From Streptomyces sp. CC208A (GTDB lineage: Bacteria > Actinomycetota > Actinomycetes > Streptomycetales > Streptomycetaceae): 64,000 nt of DNA. The number at the start of each line of letters is the position of its first letter. Positions within the stretch are counted from its first letter, which is position 1. Under the pieces are notes generated by a model. It worked only from the letters and a program-made list of their open reading frames with translations. It was not told the DNA's origin and did no database searches. The stretch is taken from positions 186,001-250,000 of the forward strand of contig NZ_JASCXN010000003.1 of NCBI RefSeq assembly GCF_030010625.1, given 5' to 3'. Position numbers and translations under genes: made by a program. This document shows, one piece after another, positions 50,537-59,293 of the stretch.

Positions 50537-50950
50537 TCAGGCGAGCCACACGGCGAGATGGGCGAGCGGCAGCCCCAACCGCCAGGCGGGCAGCCAGGTC
50601 CGGGCCGTCTCGTCCACCAGGAGCACCGGCCCGCCGCCCGGCACGGCGTCCAGGTCGGCGGCGTGCACCCAGGTCTCCCGCAGGGCCCGCCAGGCGCCGC
50701 GCGCGAGGGCCAGGTCGGCCCCGCCGGGGTCCTCCGCCTCCTCGGCGGCGAGCCGTTCCTCCACCCAGCCCGGCCAGCCCGCCTCGTACGAGGTGAGGCG
50801 CAGCCACTCGTCGGCCGCGGGCTCCCCGGACAGGTGGACCGTCAGGGCCAGGGCCCGCAGGGAGGCGCGGTGCTCCAGCGAGCCGGGCTCGGCGAGCCCG
50901 GCCGCGGTCAGGTACTGGTCGGCCAGGTACTCGGCGCACAGCCAGGCCAT
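50537..50950 (-). CDS. Hypothetical protein
   Basis: 137 residues from ATG at 50950 (MAWLCAEYLADQYL); the frame stays open to 51106 but upstream starts are only TTG or GTG and the composition there is unlike the rest. It is helix-rich (SLEHRASLRALALTVHLSG, ARGAWRALRETWVHAADLDA) and ends WRLGLPLAHLAVWLA. No recognised domain. It converges on the kinase gene with 24 bp between stops. The 250 bp upstream show nothing distinct. Confidence 0.5.
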   Translation of the reverse strand: MAWLCAEYLADQYLTAAGLAEPGSLEHRASLRALALTVHLSGEPAADEWLRLTSYEAGWPGWVEERLAAEEAEDPGGADLALARGAWRALRETWVHAADLDAVPGGGPVLLVDETARTWLPAWRLGLPLAHLAVWLA

Positions 50951-51198
50951 CGGTACGGCCAGGCCCCCGCCGCTCCTGCGGCCGGCGCCGTTCGTGCTCT
51001 CGGGCGGCAACGCTCCCACCTTCTCCCGGACGTCGGGGCCCGCGGTTCGAGGGACCCGTGCAGAGCCTCCCCCGCTCGGGACGTCCGCGGGGACCGCTTT
51101 GCTCAACTCGCCGGTGTGGTTTCGGATACGTTCCCCGGCCGGATCGGTGCGGAGGGGACGGAGGGGCCGGGCGAGGCGGGTGGGACGGACGGGACGCT

Positions 51199-51630
51199 CT
51201 AACCGAGCAGCGCGTAGACCGCGGTGGCGTGGGCGGCCGGCTCGTCCGTGCCCTCGGCGGTCATCGTGATGTCGGCGAAGGCCATCCGCCTGCCGAGCTT
51301 GGTGAGCCGGGCACGGACCAGGACGTCGGCGCCGAGGACCGCCCGCTGGAAGCTGGTGGACTGCTGGACGGTCGTCATGGGGACGAAGCCGCCGCGGGCC
51401 GCCGAGACGGCGACGACCGTGGCCGTGTCGGCCGCCGCCATCAGGGCCTGTCCCGACAGGCCGCCGCCCTCGCGGGCCAGCCGGTCGGACCAGGGGAGCC
51501 GGAGGACGGCCTCGCGGCCGTCGACGGAGTCGACCGTAAGCCCCAGGTCGAGGACCCAGGGGGCGAAGTTGTCGGCGAGGATCTTCTCGGCGGCGGCGGG
51601 CGTCAGCACCGCGGTGTCAGGGAGCGTCAC
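51199..51630 (-). CDS. PaaI-like hotdog thioesterase
   Basis: 143 residues. DNFAPWVLDLGLTVDSVDGR, LPWSDRLAREGGGLSGQALM and TTVQQSTSFQRAV fit the hotdog fold of PaaI-type acyl-CoA thioesterases; GLSGQALMAAADTA (about 60-73) holds the active-site helix start. GTG at 51630 is preferred, as it starts 5 bases after the sigma-factor stop codon (coupled translation). An ATG at 51666 would overlap that gene by 32 bp. Confidence 0.8.
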   Translation of the reverse strand: MTLPDTAVLTPAAAEKILADNFAPWVLDLGLTVDSVDGREAVLRLPWSDRLAREGGGLSGQALMAAADTATVVAVSAARGGFVPMTTVQQSTSFQRAVLGADVLVRARLTKLGRRMAFADITMTAEGTDEPAAHATAVYALLG

Positions 51631-51634
51631 GGCG

Positions 51635-52207
51635 TCATTGTGCGGCCACGGCCCGGGACCGGGCAACGGAGCCCCGACGCGGCCGGTAGCCGGGCAGTGA
51701 GCGGCCCAGCTGCCGGAGGGCGTAGTGCGAACGGGACTTGACCGTGCCGGCCGGGATCCCGAGGTCGACGGCGGCCTCCTTGACGGTGAGCCCGTGGAAG
51801 TAGAGCCGTACCAGCACGGCTTGGTGCTCCGGGCTCAGTTCCCGTACCGCCGCCCGTACGTCGAGCGCCGCCTCGGCGGACTCGGTGGCGTCGGAGGGAT
51901 CGGGGGTCACCGCGAGCACCCCGTCGCCGATCTCGGCCGGTCGGGCGAGCCGGGAGCGGCGGGCGTCGATGGCCAGGCGGCGGGCCACGGTGAAGAGCCA
52001 GGGCCGCATGGAGTCGTACGCGCCGCTGAACGCCTCGGGGTGGAGCCAGGCCCGGACCAGGGTCTCCTGGACCAGGTCCTCGGCGCGCTGGCGGTCCCCG
52101 TAGGTCAGCCCCAGGAGGAACGAGAACAGGGCGGGGCCGTGCTCCCGCTGGAGCTCCTGGAGCGTCCGCTCGTCGGTCGTCGCCGTGCCCGCCGTCGCCG
52201 TCGCCAT
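51635..52207 (-). CDS. ECF-type RNA polymerase sigma factor
   Basis: 190 residues. Region 2: HGPALFSFLLGLTYGDRQRA, EDLVQETLVRAWLH and YDSMRPWLFTVARRLAIDAR. Region 4: LSPEHQAVLVRLYFHGLTVK, EAAVDLGIPAGTVKSRSHYA. ATG at 52207 is chosen over GTG at 52216 because gagaagg sits 9 bases before it. No anti-sigma factor is adjacent; the co-directional thioesterase gene follows. In the family, such orphan factors are often regulated by transcription or partner proteins encoded elsewhere. Confidence 0.9.
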   Translation of the reverse strand: MATATAGTATTDERTLQELQREHGPALFSFLLGLTYGDRQRAEDLVQETLVRAWLHPEAFSGAYDSMRPWLFTVARRLAIDARRSRLARPAEIGDGVLAVTPDPSDATESAEAALDVRAAVRELSPEHQAVLVRLYFHGLTVKEAAVDLGIPAGTVKSRSHYALRQLGRSLPGYRPRRGSVARSRAVAAQ

Positions 52208-52491
52208 GGTTGCCACCCTTCTCCGCCCGCTCCGCGGTTCGTCGTCCGCGCCGTATACGAACGCATCCGGCCGGGAGGGGACAGGGAACGGACAGGGGGC
52301 TGCGACGAACGGTCGTAACGAGCGGCGAACGGCGCGGTGAGCGGTCGGACGGCGGCCGGACGGTGATCGCGCGGCGGCCGGACGGCGGTCGTGCGGCGAT
52401 CGGGTGGGGCCGTACCTCCGATGCGGTGGGGTTCGCCGCGGCCTCCGGCCGGGTCCCTTGACCCGGGGTCGACCACGAGGTCAATTCGGCA

Positions 52492-52503
52492 GAACACATG
52501 TTC
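52492..52503. promoter_or_regulatory. GAAC-N4-GTTC palindrome, candidate SOS box
   Basis: GAACACATGTTC lies 26 bp upstream of the chosen start of the CapA-like gene. It fits the core of Gram-positive LexA sites (GAAC-N4-GTTC), though the outer base is A/T rather than C/G. Confidence 0.45.
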
Positions 52504-52529
52504 TTCCTATGATCAGGGTGGCAGTCGTC

Positions 52530-53747
52530 ATGACCTCAGGCACCAGACCGGCACGGGCCCGACTCGTCCGTACCGGCTCCACCGTCCTCGCCGGCTCCCT
52601 GCTCGCCGTCGTCGCCGCCTGCAGTCAGGGCGGTCCCGTCGGCGGCCCGGCCGCCACGAACGGCGCTCCGCCCGGCTCCGCCGGGCCCCGCCCCGCCGCC
52701 CCGCCCGCGAAACCGGCCGGCTTCACCCTGGTGGCCTCCGGTGACGTCCTCCCGCACGACTCGATCATCCGCCGCGCCGCCGCCGACGCGAGCGACGGCG
52801 GCTACGACTTCCGCCCCATGCTCGCCGGGGCGAAACCGGTCGTCTCCCGCGCCGACCTGGCCATCTGCCACATGGAGACCGTGTACGGGAAGGAGGGCGG
52901 GCCCTACACCGGCTACCCCGCCTTCAAGTCCCCGCCCGAGGTCGCCGCCGCCCTGAGGGCCACCGGCTACGACTCCTGCTCCACCGCCTCCAACCACACC
53001 CTCGACGACGGCGCCGCCGGCCTCGCCCGCACCCTCGACGCCCTCGACGCGGCGGGCGTGAAGCACGCGGGCTCGGCCCGCACCGCCGCCGAGGCCGCCC
53101 GCCCCACCCTGCTCAAGGCCGGCGGCGCCACCGTCGCCCAGCTCGCCTACACCTACGACACCAACGGCTACCCGCTCCCCCAAGGGCAGCCCTGGGCGGT
53201 GAACCTGCTCGACGAGGGCAAGGTGATCGCCGACGCCCGGGCGGCCCGCGCCGCCGGTGCCGACGTCGTCGTGGTCAGCGTCCACTGGGGCACCGAGTGG
53301 CAGACCGAACCCGACCAGCGACAGCTCTCGCTCGCCCGCGCCCTCACCGCCTCCGCCACCCGGGGCCGCCCCGACATCGACCTGATCATCGGCACCCACG
53401 CCCACGTCCCCCAGGCGTACGAGAAGGTCAACGGCACCTGGGTGATCTACGGGATGGGCGACCAGATCGCCGGCGACATGATCAACCACCAGGGTGCCTT
53501 CGACCCGCGCGGCAACCAGAGCAGCATCGGCCGCTTCACCTTCGCCCCGCCCAAGGAGCCCGGCGCCCGCTGGGAGGTCACCAAGGCCGAGTTCCTGCCC
53601 CAGTGGTTCGACACCGGGCGCGGCCGGATCGTCAACCTGGGCGCGGCCGACGGCTCCGACCCGAGCCACCCCGGCATCCGCGAGACGATCCGCCAGGTCG
53701 TCCTCGGCCGGGGCGCCGACAAGGACGGCCTGACCCTGGGCAAGTGA
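52530..53747 (+). CDS. CapA-family lipoprotein (poly-gamma-glutamate capsule-type)
   Basis: 405 residues. N-terminal signal with lipobox-like VVAACS, a Pro/Ala-rich spacer, then the PGA_cap metallophosphatase-like domain: LVASGDVLPHDS, ICHMETVYG, TASNHTLDDGA, VVVSVHWGTEWQ and IIGTHAHVPQ. CapA proteins take part in poly-gamma-glutamate synthesis or export; in Streptomyces, where no capBC is nearby, the substrate is unclear. ATG at 52530 is supported by agggtgg upstream; ATG at 52509 is also in frame. Next to a polysaccharide deacetylase gene. Confidence 0.88.
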   Translation: MTSGTRPARARLVRTGSTVLAGSLLAVVAACSQGGPVGGPAATNGAPPGSAGPRPAAPPAKPAGFTLVASGDVLPHDSIIRRAAADASDGGYDFRPMLAGAKPVVSRADLAICHMETVYGKEGGPYTGYPAFKSPPEVAAALRATGYDSCSTASNHTLDDGAAGLARTLDALDAAGVKHAGSARTAAEAARPTLLKAGGATVAQLAYTYDTNGYPLPQGQPWAVNLLDEGKVIADARAARAAGADVVVVSVHWGTEWQTEPDQRQLSLARALTASATRGRPDIDLIIGTHAHVPQAYEKVNGTWVIYGMGDQIAGDMINHQGAFDPRGNQSSIGRFTFAPPKEPGARWEVTKAEFLPQWFDTGRGRIVNLGAADGSDPSHPGIRETIRQVVLGRGADKDGLTLGK

Positions 53748-53858
53748 CCCCGGGCCGGCGCCCGCTCACCCTTCGGGGCGTCGGCCCAACGGGTGCAATC
53801 GGGCGGCGGCCCGGTGTCGGTGAAGGGCCCGAGGCCCTCCCCGTACGAACCATTGGTC

Positions 53859-54734
53859 ATGAAAAACGATCAGCTGCCCACCGGGCGGAGGTCGGTGCTG
53901 CGCCTGGCCGCCGCCCTCGGGGTCACCGTCACGGCCGGTGCCCTCGCCGTCGACCGGCTCGGCCTCGGTGAAGGCACCGGCGATGGCGCCGCCGCGGGCA
54001 CCGGAACCGCCGCCGCCCCCAAGGGCCCGCCCGCCGCCGGGCCGCCGGCCTCCTCGCCGCGGCTCCGCCCCTCCGCGTACCGGCTCCAGCCCATGACCGC
54101 GTACGCCCCCGCCGTCCGGCCCCGCGCCCTGCCGCCGGTCCGGCAGCGGCCCTTCCTCTCGCTCAGCGGCGTCGGCCGCTCCATGGTGCTCACCTTCGAC
54201 GACGGCCCCGACCCCCGCTACACCCCCGGCATCCTGGCCGCCCTGCGCCGCTACGACTGCCGGGCGGTCTTCTTCGTCTGCGGAGAGATGGCGGTGGAGA
54301 ACCAGGACCTGTTGCGGGAGATGGCCGACGACGGACACGTCATCGGCAACCACTCCTGGTCCCATCCGCTGGTCCCGAAGCTCCGCCCCTCCCGCATCCG
54401 GGACGAACTGGGCTCCACCAGCGAGGTCGTGGAGCAGGCCGTGGGCGCCGCGCCGCTCTGGTACCGGGCCCCGTACGGTGCCTGGAACCGGCACTCCTTC
54501 GAGATCGGCGCCGAGCTGGGCATGGAACCGCTCGCCTGGACGGTCGACACCCTGGACTGGACGGAACCCGGCAGCGACACCATCGTCCGGCGGGTCATCG
54601 ACGGGGCCGGGCCCGGCGTGATCGTCCTCTCGCACGACGCCGGCGGCAACCGCTCCCAGAGCGTGGCCGCGCTCCGCCGCTATCTGCCCGCCCTCCTGGA
54701 CGAGGGCTACCAGATCACCGTGCCCCGGCGCTGA
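53859..54734 (+). CDS. Secreted polysaccharide deacetylase (NodB domain)
   Basis: 291 residues. The N-terminus has a twin-arginine motif (GRRSVLRLAAALG) and a hydrophobic core, so export by Tat is likely. After a Pro-rich spacer, the NodB domain (about 107-290) carries LTFDDGPDPRYTPGIL with the catalytic Asp pair, GNHSWSHPLV with metal-binding His residues, and WYRAPYGAWNRHSF. Enzymes of this family remove N-acetyl groups from chitin oligomers or peptidoglycan. ATG at 53859 places the Tat motif near the start. A strong terminator follows. Confidence 0.9.
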   Translation: MKNDQLPTGRRSVLRLAAALGVTVTAGALAVDRLGLGEGTGDGAAAGTGTAAAPKGPPAAGPPASSPRLRPSAYRLQPMTAYAPAVRPRALPPVRQRPFLSLSGVGRSMVLTFDDGPDPRYTPGILAALRRYDCRAVFFVCGEMAVENQDLLREMADDGHVIGNHSWSHPLVPKLRPSRIRDELGSTSEVVEQAVGAAPLWYRAPYGAWNRHSFEIGAELGMEPLAWTVDTLDWTEPGSDTIVRRVIDGAGPGVIVLSHDAGGNRSQSVAALRRYLPALLDEGYQITVPRR

Positions 54735-54744
54735 CCGCGCCACC

Positions 54745-54791
54745 GCACGCGGACGGGCCCCGGGAAGTGTCCCCGGGGCCCGTCCGCGTGC
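54745..54791. terminator. Bidirectional terminator
   Basis: GCACGCGGACGGGCCCCGGG pairs perfectly with its complement at 54772-54791 (20-bp stem, loop of about 7). It lies between the convergent deacetylase and sortase genes. Confidence 0.92.
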
Positions 54792-54800
54792 GCTTCCCGC

Positions 54801-55463
54801 TCAGCGGGAGCCGACCATCCGGGCGTAGACGACCACGTTGCCGTCGTACCCCTTCGCCCGGCTGTAGCCGCCGCCGCAGGTGATCACCCGGAGCTCCGGC
54901 TGTCCGGTGTCCCCGTACACCTGCGGGCCGGGGAAGTCCTGCTTGGAGTACACCTCGACGCCGTAGATCTCGAAGACCGCCACCCGCCCGTCGTACCGCT
55001 CGACCTCGATGTGCTGGCCCTTCTCCAGGGCGCCGAGGCCGTAGAAGACGGCCGGGCCGCTCTTGTTGTCGACGTGCCCGACCATCACCGCGGTGCCGCG
55101 CTGGCCGGGCGCGATGCCGTTCTGGTACCAGCCGGCCATGTTGGCGTCCTGCGGGGGAGGGGCCGCCACCCAGCCCTCCGCGTCGAGGCCCACGTCCATC
55201 ACCGGGGCCGCGACGTCGATCGCCGGGATGCGGATCCGGGAGGCGGGCGCGAAGGGAAGCGGCCGGAGACCCGTGGACGCCTCCGCGGGCGGCGGGACGA
55301 CCGGCCGAGCCACCGGACGGGCCGCGGCGGCCGGCTGCGGAGGCCCTCCCGCGGCGTCCACGCCGTTGCGCATCATCGCGAGTCCGGACAGCATGGCGAG
55401 GGCCAGGACGCCCCAGGGGTGTCGTCTCCTGCGCTCAGGGACGCGGAAGTCCTTCGGGGGCAT
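54801..55463 (-). CDS. Class F sortase
   Basis: 220 residues. One N-terminal membrane helix (about 17-34) and a Pro/Ala-rich spacer, then the sortase beta-barrel: RIRIPAIDVAAPVMDVGLDA (in part), AVMVGHVDNKSGPAVFYGLG with catalytic His130, and VITCGGGYSR with Cys196 and Arg202. The small size and this layout match actinobacterial class F sortases, which anchor proteins to the wall by transpeptidation. ATG at 55463. It is divergent from one secreted protein with a C-terminal membrane tail (55892) and near another (56500), both possible substrates. Confidence 0.9.
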   Translation of the reverse strand: MPPKDFRVPERRRRHPWGVLALAMLSGLAMMRNGVDAAGGPPQPAAAARPVARPVVPPPAEASTGLRPLPFAPASRIRIPAIDVAAPVMDVGLDAEGWVAAPPPQDANMAGWYQNGIAPGQRGTAVMVGHVDNKSGPAVFYGLGALEKGQHIEVERYDGRVAVFEIYGVEVYSKQDFPGPQVYGDTGQPELRVITCGGGYSRAKGYDGNVVVYARMVGSR

Positions 55464-55726
55464 GGTTCTCCCTTCGTGGCGACGTGTGAACGGTAAGGGC
55501 GACCGCGCGTTCCCGCGCTCCGGGAGGGCCGAAGGGGTGGCCCGCCGCCTCCGTACGGGTGCCGACGCGCCGGAGCGGCCCCCGGCCCGGAGCCGTACCG
55601 GAACCGATGTGCCGTCAGAAACCGTGCGGGCGGCGGCCCTCGGACGCCGCTGGTCGCCTCGGGTGACAGGACGCTGACCCATCCGAGTACTCGTCGGACA
55701 ATCATTCCGCGCGGCCCTGACCTGCG

Positions 55727-55746
55727 GTTGTGTCTGGCGACACAAC
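55727..55746. promoter_or_regulatory. 20-bp inverted repeat in the sortase/secreted-protein intergenic region
   Basis: GTTGTGTC-tggc-GACACAAC lies in the 428-bp gap between divergent genes at 55463 and 55892, which otherwise holds no gene. Candidate operator shared by both promoters. Confidence 0.5.
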
Positions 55747-55891
55747 TCGATCGGCGGCATGGGCGCTCACCGGACCGGCCCAGTGCCGAGGTGCGACGGG
55801 GTGCCCGAGTTGTGATGGTTCGTCATGGAAGGCGTACTCGTCGAATCTCCCGGAGCACCGCTTTGGGGCGTCTTCCACTGGAGGTTCAACC

Positions 55892-56377
55892 ATGCGTGCT
55901 GCACGCACTCTGGCGGTGACCGCCACCGCGTTCGCGGCGGTCGGCCTGGCCGCGCCCCTCGCCGCCGCCACCAACGGTCCCAGCAACGTCCAAGTCAACC
56001 CCTTCGACGTCCACGCGGGGTCGACGATCACGATCACTGCCAAGGGCTGTGGCCACGGCGGCACCGTCACGTCCAACGCGTTCCCCGAGACCAACCTCTC
56101 GGTCAACTCCAACGGCCTGTCCAGCGCGATCGCCCGCGTCTACAACAACGCCACGCCCGGCAACTACAACCTGGCCGTCAAGTGCAGCGACAACTCCAAG
56201 GTCGTCACGCACCCCTTCCGCGTGCTCGCGGGCCGGGGCGCCCAGGGCGGTCTCGGCGGTTCGCTGGCGCCCAGCTCCACCGAGATGGCCGTGGGCGGCA
56301 GCCTGGTCGCCGCGGCCGCGCTCGGCGGCGGTGTCTTCGTGCTCCGCCGCCGCCGTATGACCGGCGCAGGCGTCTGA
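55892..56377 (+). CDS. Secreted membrane-anchored surface protein (sortase-linked)
   Basis: 161 residues. Signal peptide 1-26 (RTLAVTATAFAAVGLAAPLA), a small beta domain with two Cys (Cys53, Cys97: KGCGHGG, VKCSDNS), then GRGAQGGLGGSLAPSSTEMA, a C-terminal hydrophobic helix and the basic end RRRRMTGAGV. This layout is that of a sortase substrate, but no LPxTG or LAxTG is found; GGLGGS stands at the usual place. RBS ggagg lies 8 bases before ATG 55892. It shares the pattern with the gene at 56500. Confidence 0.75.
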   Translation: MRAARTLAVTATAFAAVGLAAPLAAATNGPSNVQVNPFDVHAGSTITITAKGCGHGGTVTSNAFPETNLSVNSNGLSSAIARVYNNATPGNYNLAVKCSDNSKVVTHPFRVLAGRGAQGGLGGSLAPSSTEMAVGGSLVAAAALGGGVFVLRRRRMTGAGV

Positions 56378-56499
56378 CCGGCCGAACCTCCCGGTCGGCC
56401 GACTGTGCCCACCGCCCCCGTGTCCCGGAAGGGAGCCGGGGGCGGCGGGCTGTCCGGCACACGGGGGCGGTACGCCGGGGCTCGCGTCGGGGTCACGGC

Positions 56500-57066
56500 T
56501 CAGTGCCGGCGGCGGGCCGAACGGCGCCGGACCGCGTACACCGATCCGCCCGCGGCGGCGAGCACCAGGGCCGTACCGGCCACCAGCTCGGCCGTCCCCG
56601 GCCCGTCCTGCGAACCGCCCAGACCGCCCCGTACGCCGCGCGGGGGCAGCAGCACCGTCGAGCCGGTCGTCGGCGCCGGGGTCAGCGTCGCGAGACCGCT
56701 GATCGTCAGGTCCACGGTGCCCTGCCCCCCGCCCGAACAGTTGAACGCCACCGTGTACACGGCGCCGCGCTTGGCGTCCGCGTCCACGGTGGCGGTGACC
56801 GCCGAACCGGGGGCGATCTGGACGGTGTCGAAGATGCCCGCCGTCGCCGTCGCCGTACTGGAGCAGCCGGGGGCGCTGAGCGTCACCCGGCCGCCGGGGG
56901 AGACGAGCGACGGGGAGACGACGAAATCGCCCGGGGCCTTCGCGTCCCGCACCCGCGGGTTCGGCGCGGGCGCGCCGTCGGCCGCGTGGGCGACGGCGAC
57001 GGGGGCGGCCAGGGCGAGGGCGGCCGCCCCCCACAGGGCGGTGGACGCGGCACGTATCGCGCGCAT
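56500..57066 (-). CDS. Secreted membrane-anchored surface protein (sortase-linked)
   Basis: 188 residues. Signal peptide (AASTALWGAAALALAAPVAV), an Ig-like beta region with a Cys pair (Cys73 in APGCSS, Cys114 in FNCSGGG), then PRGVRGGLGGSQDGPGTAEL, a C-terminal hydrophobic helix and a basic end. It has the same order and the same GGLGGS motif as the convergent protein at 55892, with about 122 bp between their ends. ATG at 57066, with ggaggaatcacc just upstream. Confidence 0.78.
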   Translation of the reverse strand: MRAIRAASTALWGAAALALAAPVAVAHAADGAPAPNPRVRDAKAPGDFVVSPSLVSPGGRVTLSAPGCSSTATATAGIFDTVQIAPGSAVTATVDADAKRGAVYTVAFNCSGGGQGTVDLTISGLATLTPAPTTGSTVLLPPRGVRGGLGGSQDGPGTAELVAGTALVLAAAGGSVYAVRRRSARRRH

Positions 57067-57253
57067 GGTGATTCCTCCGGGTCCCGAGGGCCGGCCGCGG
57101 CGGGGTGGCCGCGTGGAGCCGGCGTAGACCTCGTTGCCCGAAACGCTAGGAGCGCTCTACCACAGCCGCGATCCCAGACGCGCGAACGGGTCATCCATGT
57201 CCCCCGGGCGGCCCAGTCCCGCCCCGTCGGTCAGGCCGTGGCCCGTGGGAACG

Positions 57254-58018
57254 TCACTCCATGACCTGCGGGAACAGGGCGGTGAACGGCTCGGCGGTGT
57301 CCGCCAGGCCGCGCCCGAACGGCGCGTCGAAGTCCCAGATGAGGAAGAGCAGGAAGGCGATCAGCGCGCTGTAGAGGCCCGCGAGGAGCAACTCGCGCCC
57401 GGTGCGCCGGATCTGGAGCGTGAAGATCAGCCCCACCGACACCAGGGCGCCGATGATCAGACCGAACCAGACGACCCCCGGCATGGTCTCCCCGGCGCTC
57501 TGGCCGCGGGCGCCCCGGGCGTCGTCGGCGATCATCACCTGGTCGACCAGCGGCTGGTACGCCTGCCCCTCGAAGTCGTTCGCGGGCACGTAGTCGGTGA
57601 CGCTGCGCCGCAGCTTCCGCAGGAGGGCGTCGCCCTCCTCGGTGGTCCCGCCCACCTCGTCCCTGTCCGCGAACTCCTGGTTCACGACGTAGTCGACGTA
57701 CGCGCCGACGTCGGCGCGGATCTGATCGCGGACCGTCACCGGGTAGACCTCGACCCGCTCGGAGATCTCGTGCATCGCCTGGGCCTCCTGGCGCACCACC
57801 TCCTCGGCGGCGCCGCGGGCCTCCCAGACACCGGCGATGGCCAGGCCGAGGACGATCGCGTAGATCACGCCGATCATCATCGTCATGTACTCGATGACGT
57901 CGGGGGTCTCGCTGGGGTCGTCGTCCGCGGGGATCCGGCGGTGGTTGATGACGACGATGGTCAGGACGACGGCGCAGGCGGCGGCCATCGCCAGGGTCAG
58001 GACAAGCCATTCGGACAT
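57254..58018 (-). CDS. DUF4239 (bestrophin-like) membrane protein
   Basis: 254 residues. Two N-terminal helices (WLVLTLAMAAACAVVLTIVV in part; MMIGVIYAIVLGLAIAGVWE), a charged cytosolic region (about 75-185) with AQAMHEISERVEVYPVTVRD and VGAYVDYVVNQEF, and two C-terminal helices (VVWFGLIIGALVSVGLIFTL and LLAGLYSALIAFLLFLIWDF). This fits DUF4239, related to bestrophin-like ion channels. ATG at 58018 with gaggaat upstream; the open frame further up belongs to the Pro-rich neighbour in another phase. 65 bp from the Pro-rich gene on the same strand. Confidence 0.82.
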   Translation of the reverse strand: MSEWLVLTLAMAAACAVVLTIVVINHRRIPADDDPSETPDVIEYMTMMIGVIYAIVLGLAIAGVWEARGAAEEVVRQEAQAMHEISERVEVYPVTVRDQIRADVGAYVDYVVNQEFADRDEVGGTTEEGDALLRKLRRSVTDYVPANDFEGQAYQPLVDQVMIADDARGARGQSAGETMPGVVWFGLIIGALVSVGLIFTLQIRRTGRELLLAGLYSALIAFLLFLIWDFDAPFGRGLADTAEPFTALFPQVME

Positions 58019-58083
58019 GGATTCCTCGGTTTTTCTCGGGGAGTTGAGGGTGGATGGGGGCTGTACGCGGGCTCGGGGCCGCG

Positions 58084-58779
58084 TCAGCGGGAGCGCGGGC
58101 GCAGGATCGCGGTGGCGAGCACGGCCGGCACGGCGATCAGGAGCAGCCTGGTGACGGGTGACGAGGTGCTCTTCGGCTGCGGCCGGGAGGTCCGCTTGTA
58201 GTGCGGGAGCGCGACCGGCGGTGCCGGCGCGGGGCGCGGCTCCGCCTTGCGGGTGGGCGGCGGGGGCGCGGGGGCGGGCGGCTCTCCGGGTGCCGGGGTG
58301 ATGGGCGCGGGGGAGGGCGGTGCCGGGGTCGGCCGCGGTGCCGGGGTGGTGGCGGGCGCGGGCGGCGGCGGTACGGACGCGGACGGCGGCACCGGTACGG
58401 GCTCGGGTGGCCGTACCGGCGCCGGGGGCGTCGGGAGGGGGAGGGGCGGCGGCTCCGGGGCGGGTCGCTTGGTCGGCTCCGGTGGCTCCGGTGGCACTGG
58501 TGGCTTCTGAGGCTTGGACGGCTTGGACGGCTTGGGCGGGTGAGGTGGGTGAGGAGGGTGGGGTGGGTGAGGCGGATGGGTGGGCTTCGACGAGGGCGAG
58601 CACGCACCCGGTCCGGCGACCGCCACCGAGGTGTGCGAGCCGTCCGCTCCGCCCGTGGCATAGGCGCAGGAGTCGGCGGCCGCCGGCGGGGGCGCGGTGA
58701 GCAGCCACACCAGGGCGGTGGCCGCCAGCGACCGCGTGAGAGGTGATCCGTACAGAGACACGCCGACGAGCTTGAACAC
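58084..58779 (-). CDS. Secreted proline-rich protein with C-terminal membrane anchor
   Basis: 231 residues from GTG at 58779 (an in-frame GTG at 58761 is also possible). Signal peptide (SLAATALVWLLTAPPPAAAD), a short Cys pair (SCAYATGG, GACSPSS), then a spacer of HPP repeats and a 150-residue Pro/Ala/Glu-rich stretch, ending in a hydrophobic helix (LLLIAVPAVLATAIL) and RPRSR. The layout is that of a wall-spanning stalk. No sorting motif is obvious. Function unknown. Confidence 0.6.
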   Translation of the reverse strand: MFKLVGVSLYGSPLTRSLAATALVWLLTAPPPAAADSCAYATGGADGSHTSVAVAGPGACSPSSKPTHPPHPPHPPHPPHPPKPSKPSKPQKPPVPPEPPEPTKRPAPEPPPLPLPTPPAPVRPPEPVPVPPSASVPPPPAPATTPAPRPTPAPPSPAPITPAPGEPPAPAPPPPTRKAEPRPAPAPPVALPHYKRTSRPQPKSTSSPVTRLLLIAVPAVLATAILRPRSR

Positions 58780-59293
58780 ACGGACGCCGAACCGGGGCGC
58801 GAATGCGGTCCGATTCCCCGGATGGTGGGGATCTTGGGATGCACAGGTTTGACGTTTCGGCACCGACGGGCTGCTCCGCCACGGGAGTCGGGCCTCCCGG
58901 AAAGGTGTGAAACGGCTAACAGGGGTCGTGGCGGGGCTCGTTCGGGGGAACTGTCCGGTTGTCGCTCTGCCGCGGTTCCGGGCCCGTGGCGCACGCCGCA
59001 CCGGCGGACGGGCCCCGAGGCGCCGACCAGCGAGGTACGGGCGGGTGCGGCGACGCACAAGTGCCGTGCGGCGCGGGGCCGTAGAAGCGGCGCACAGCCA
59101 TATGCACGTGAATATGCACGGGCCGAAGGCGTGAACTCTTCGTTCCGGCGGGACGCGTCAAAGACGTGTGACCAAGAACGGATCGCTAATTTCCGTTTCC
59201 ACTCGCTCTCTCGGCGGACGATCAGTAGCCTCACCTCGAACACGGCCGCGAACACCGGGCCGCATCCCCCATGGCGACTTGTTGGAGACATCG
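58780..59293. other. Gene-free region with regulatory potential
   Basis: About 510 bp between divergent genes with no supported gene. ATATGCACG occurs twice, at 59100-59108 and 59112-59120, 12 bp apart (start to start), and the stretch around it is less GC-rich than its surroundings. It may hold the promoter of the methyltransferase/GGDEF-EAL operon. Confidence 0.5.
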
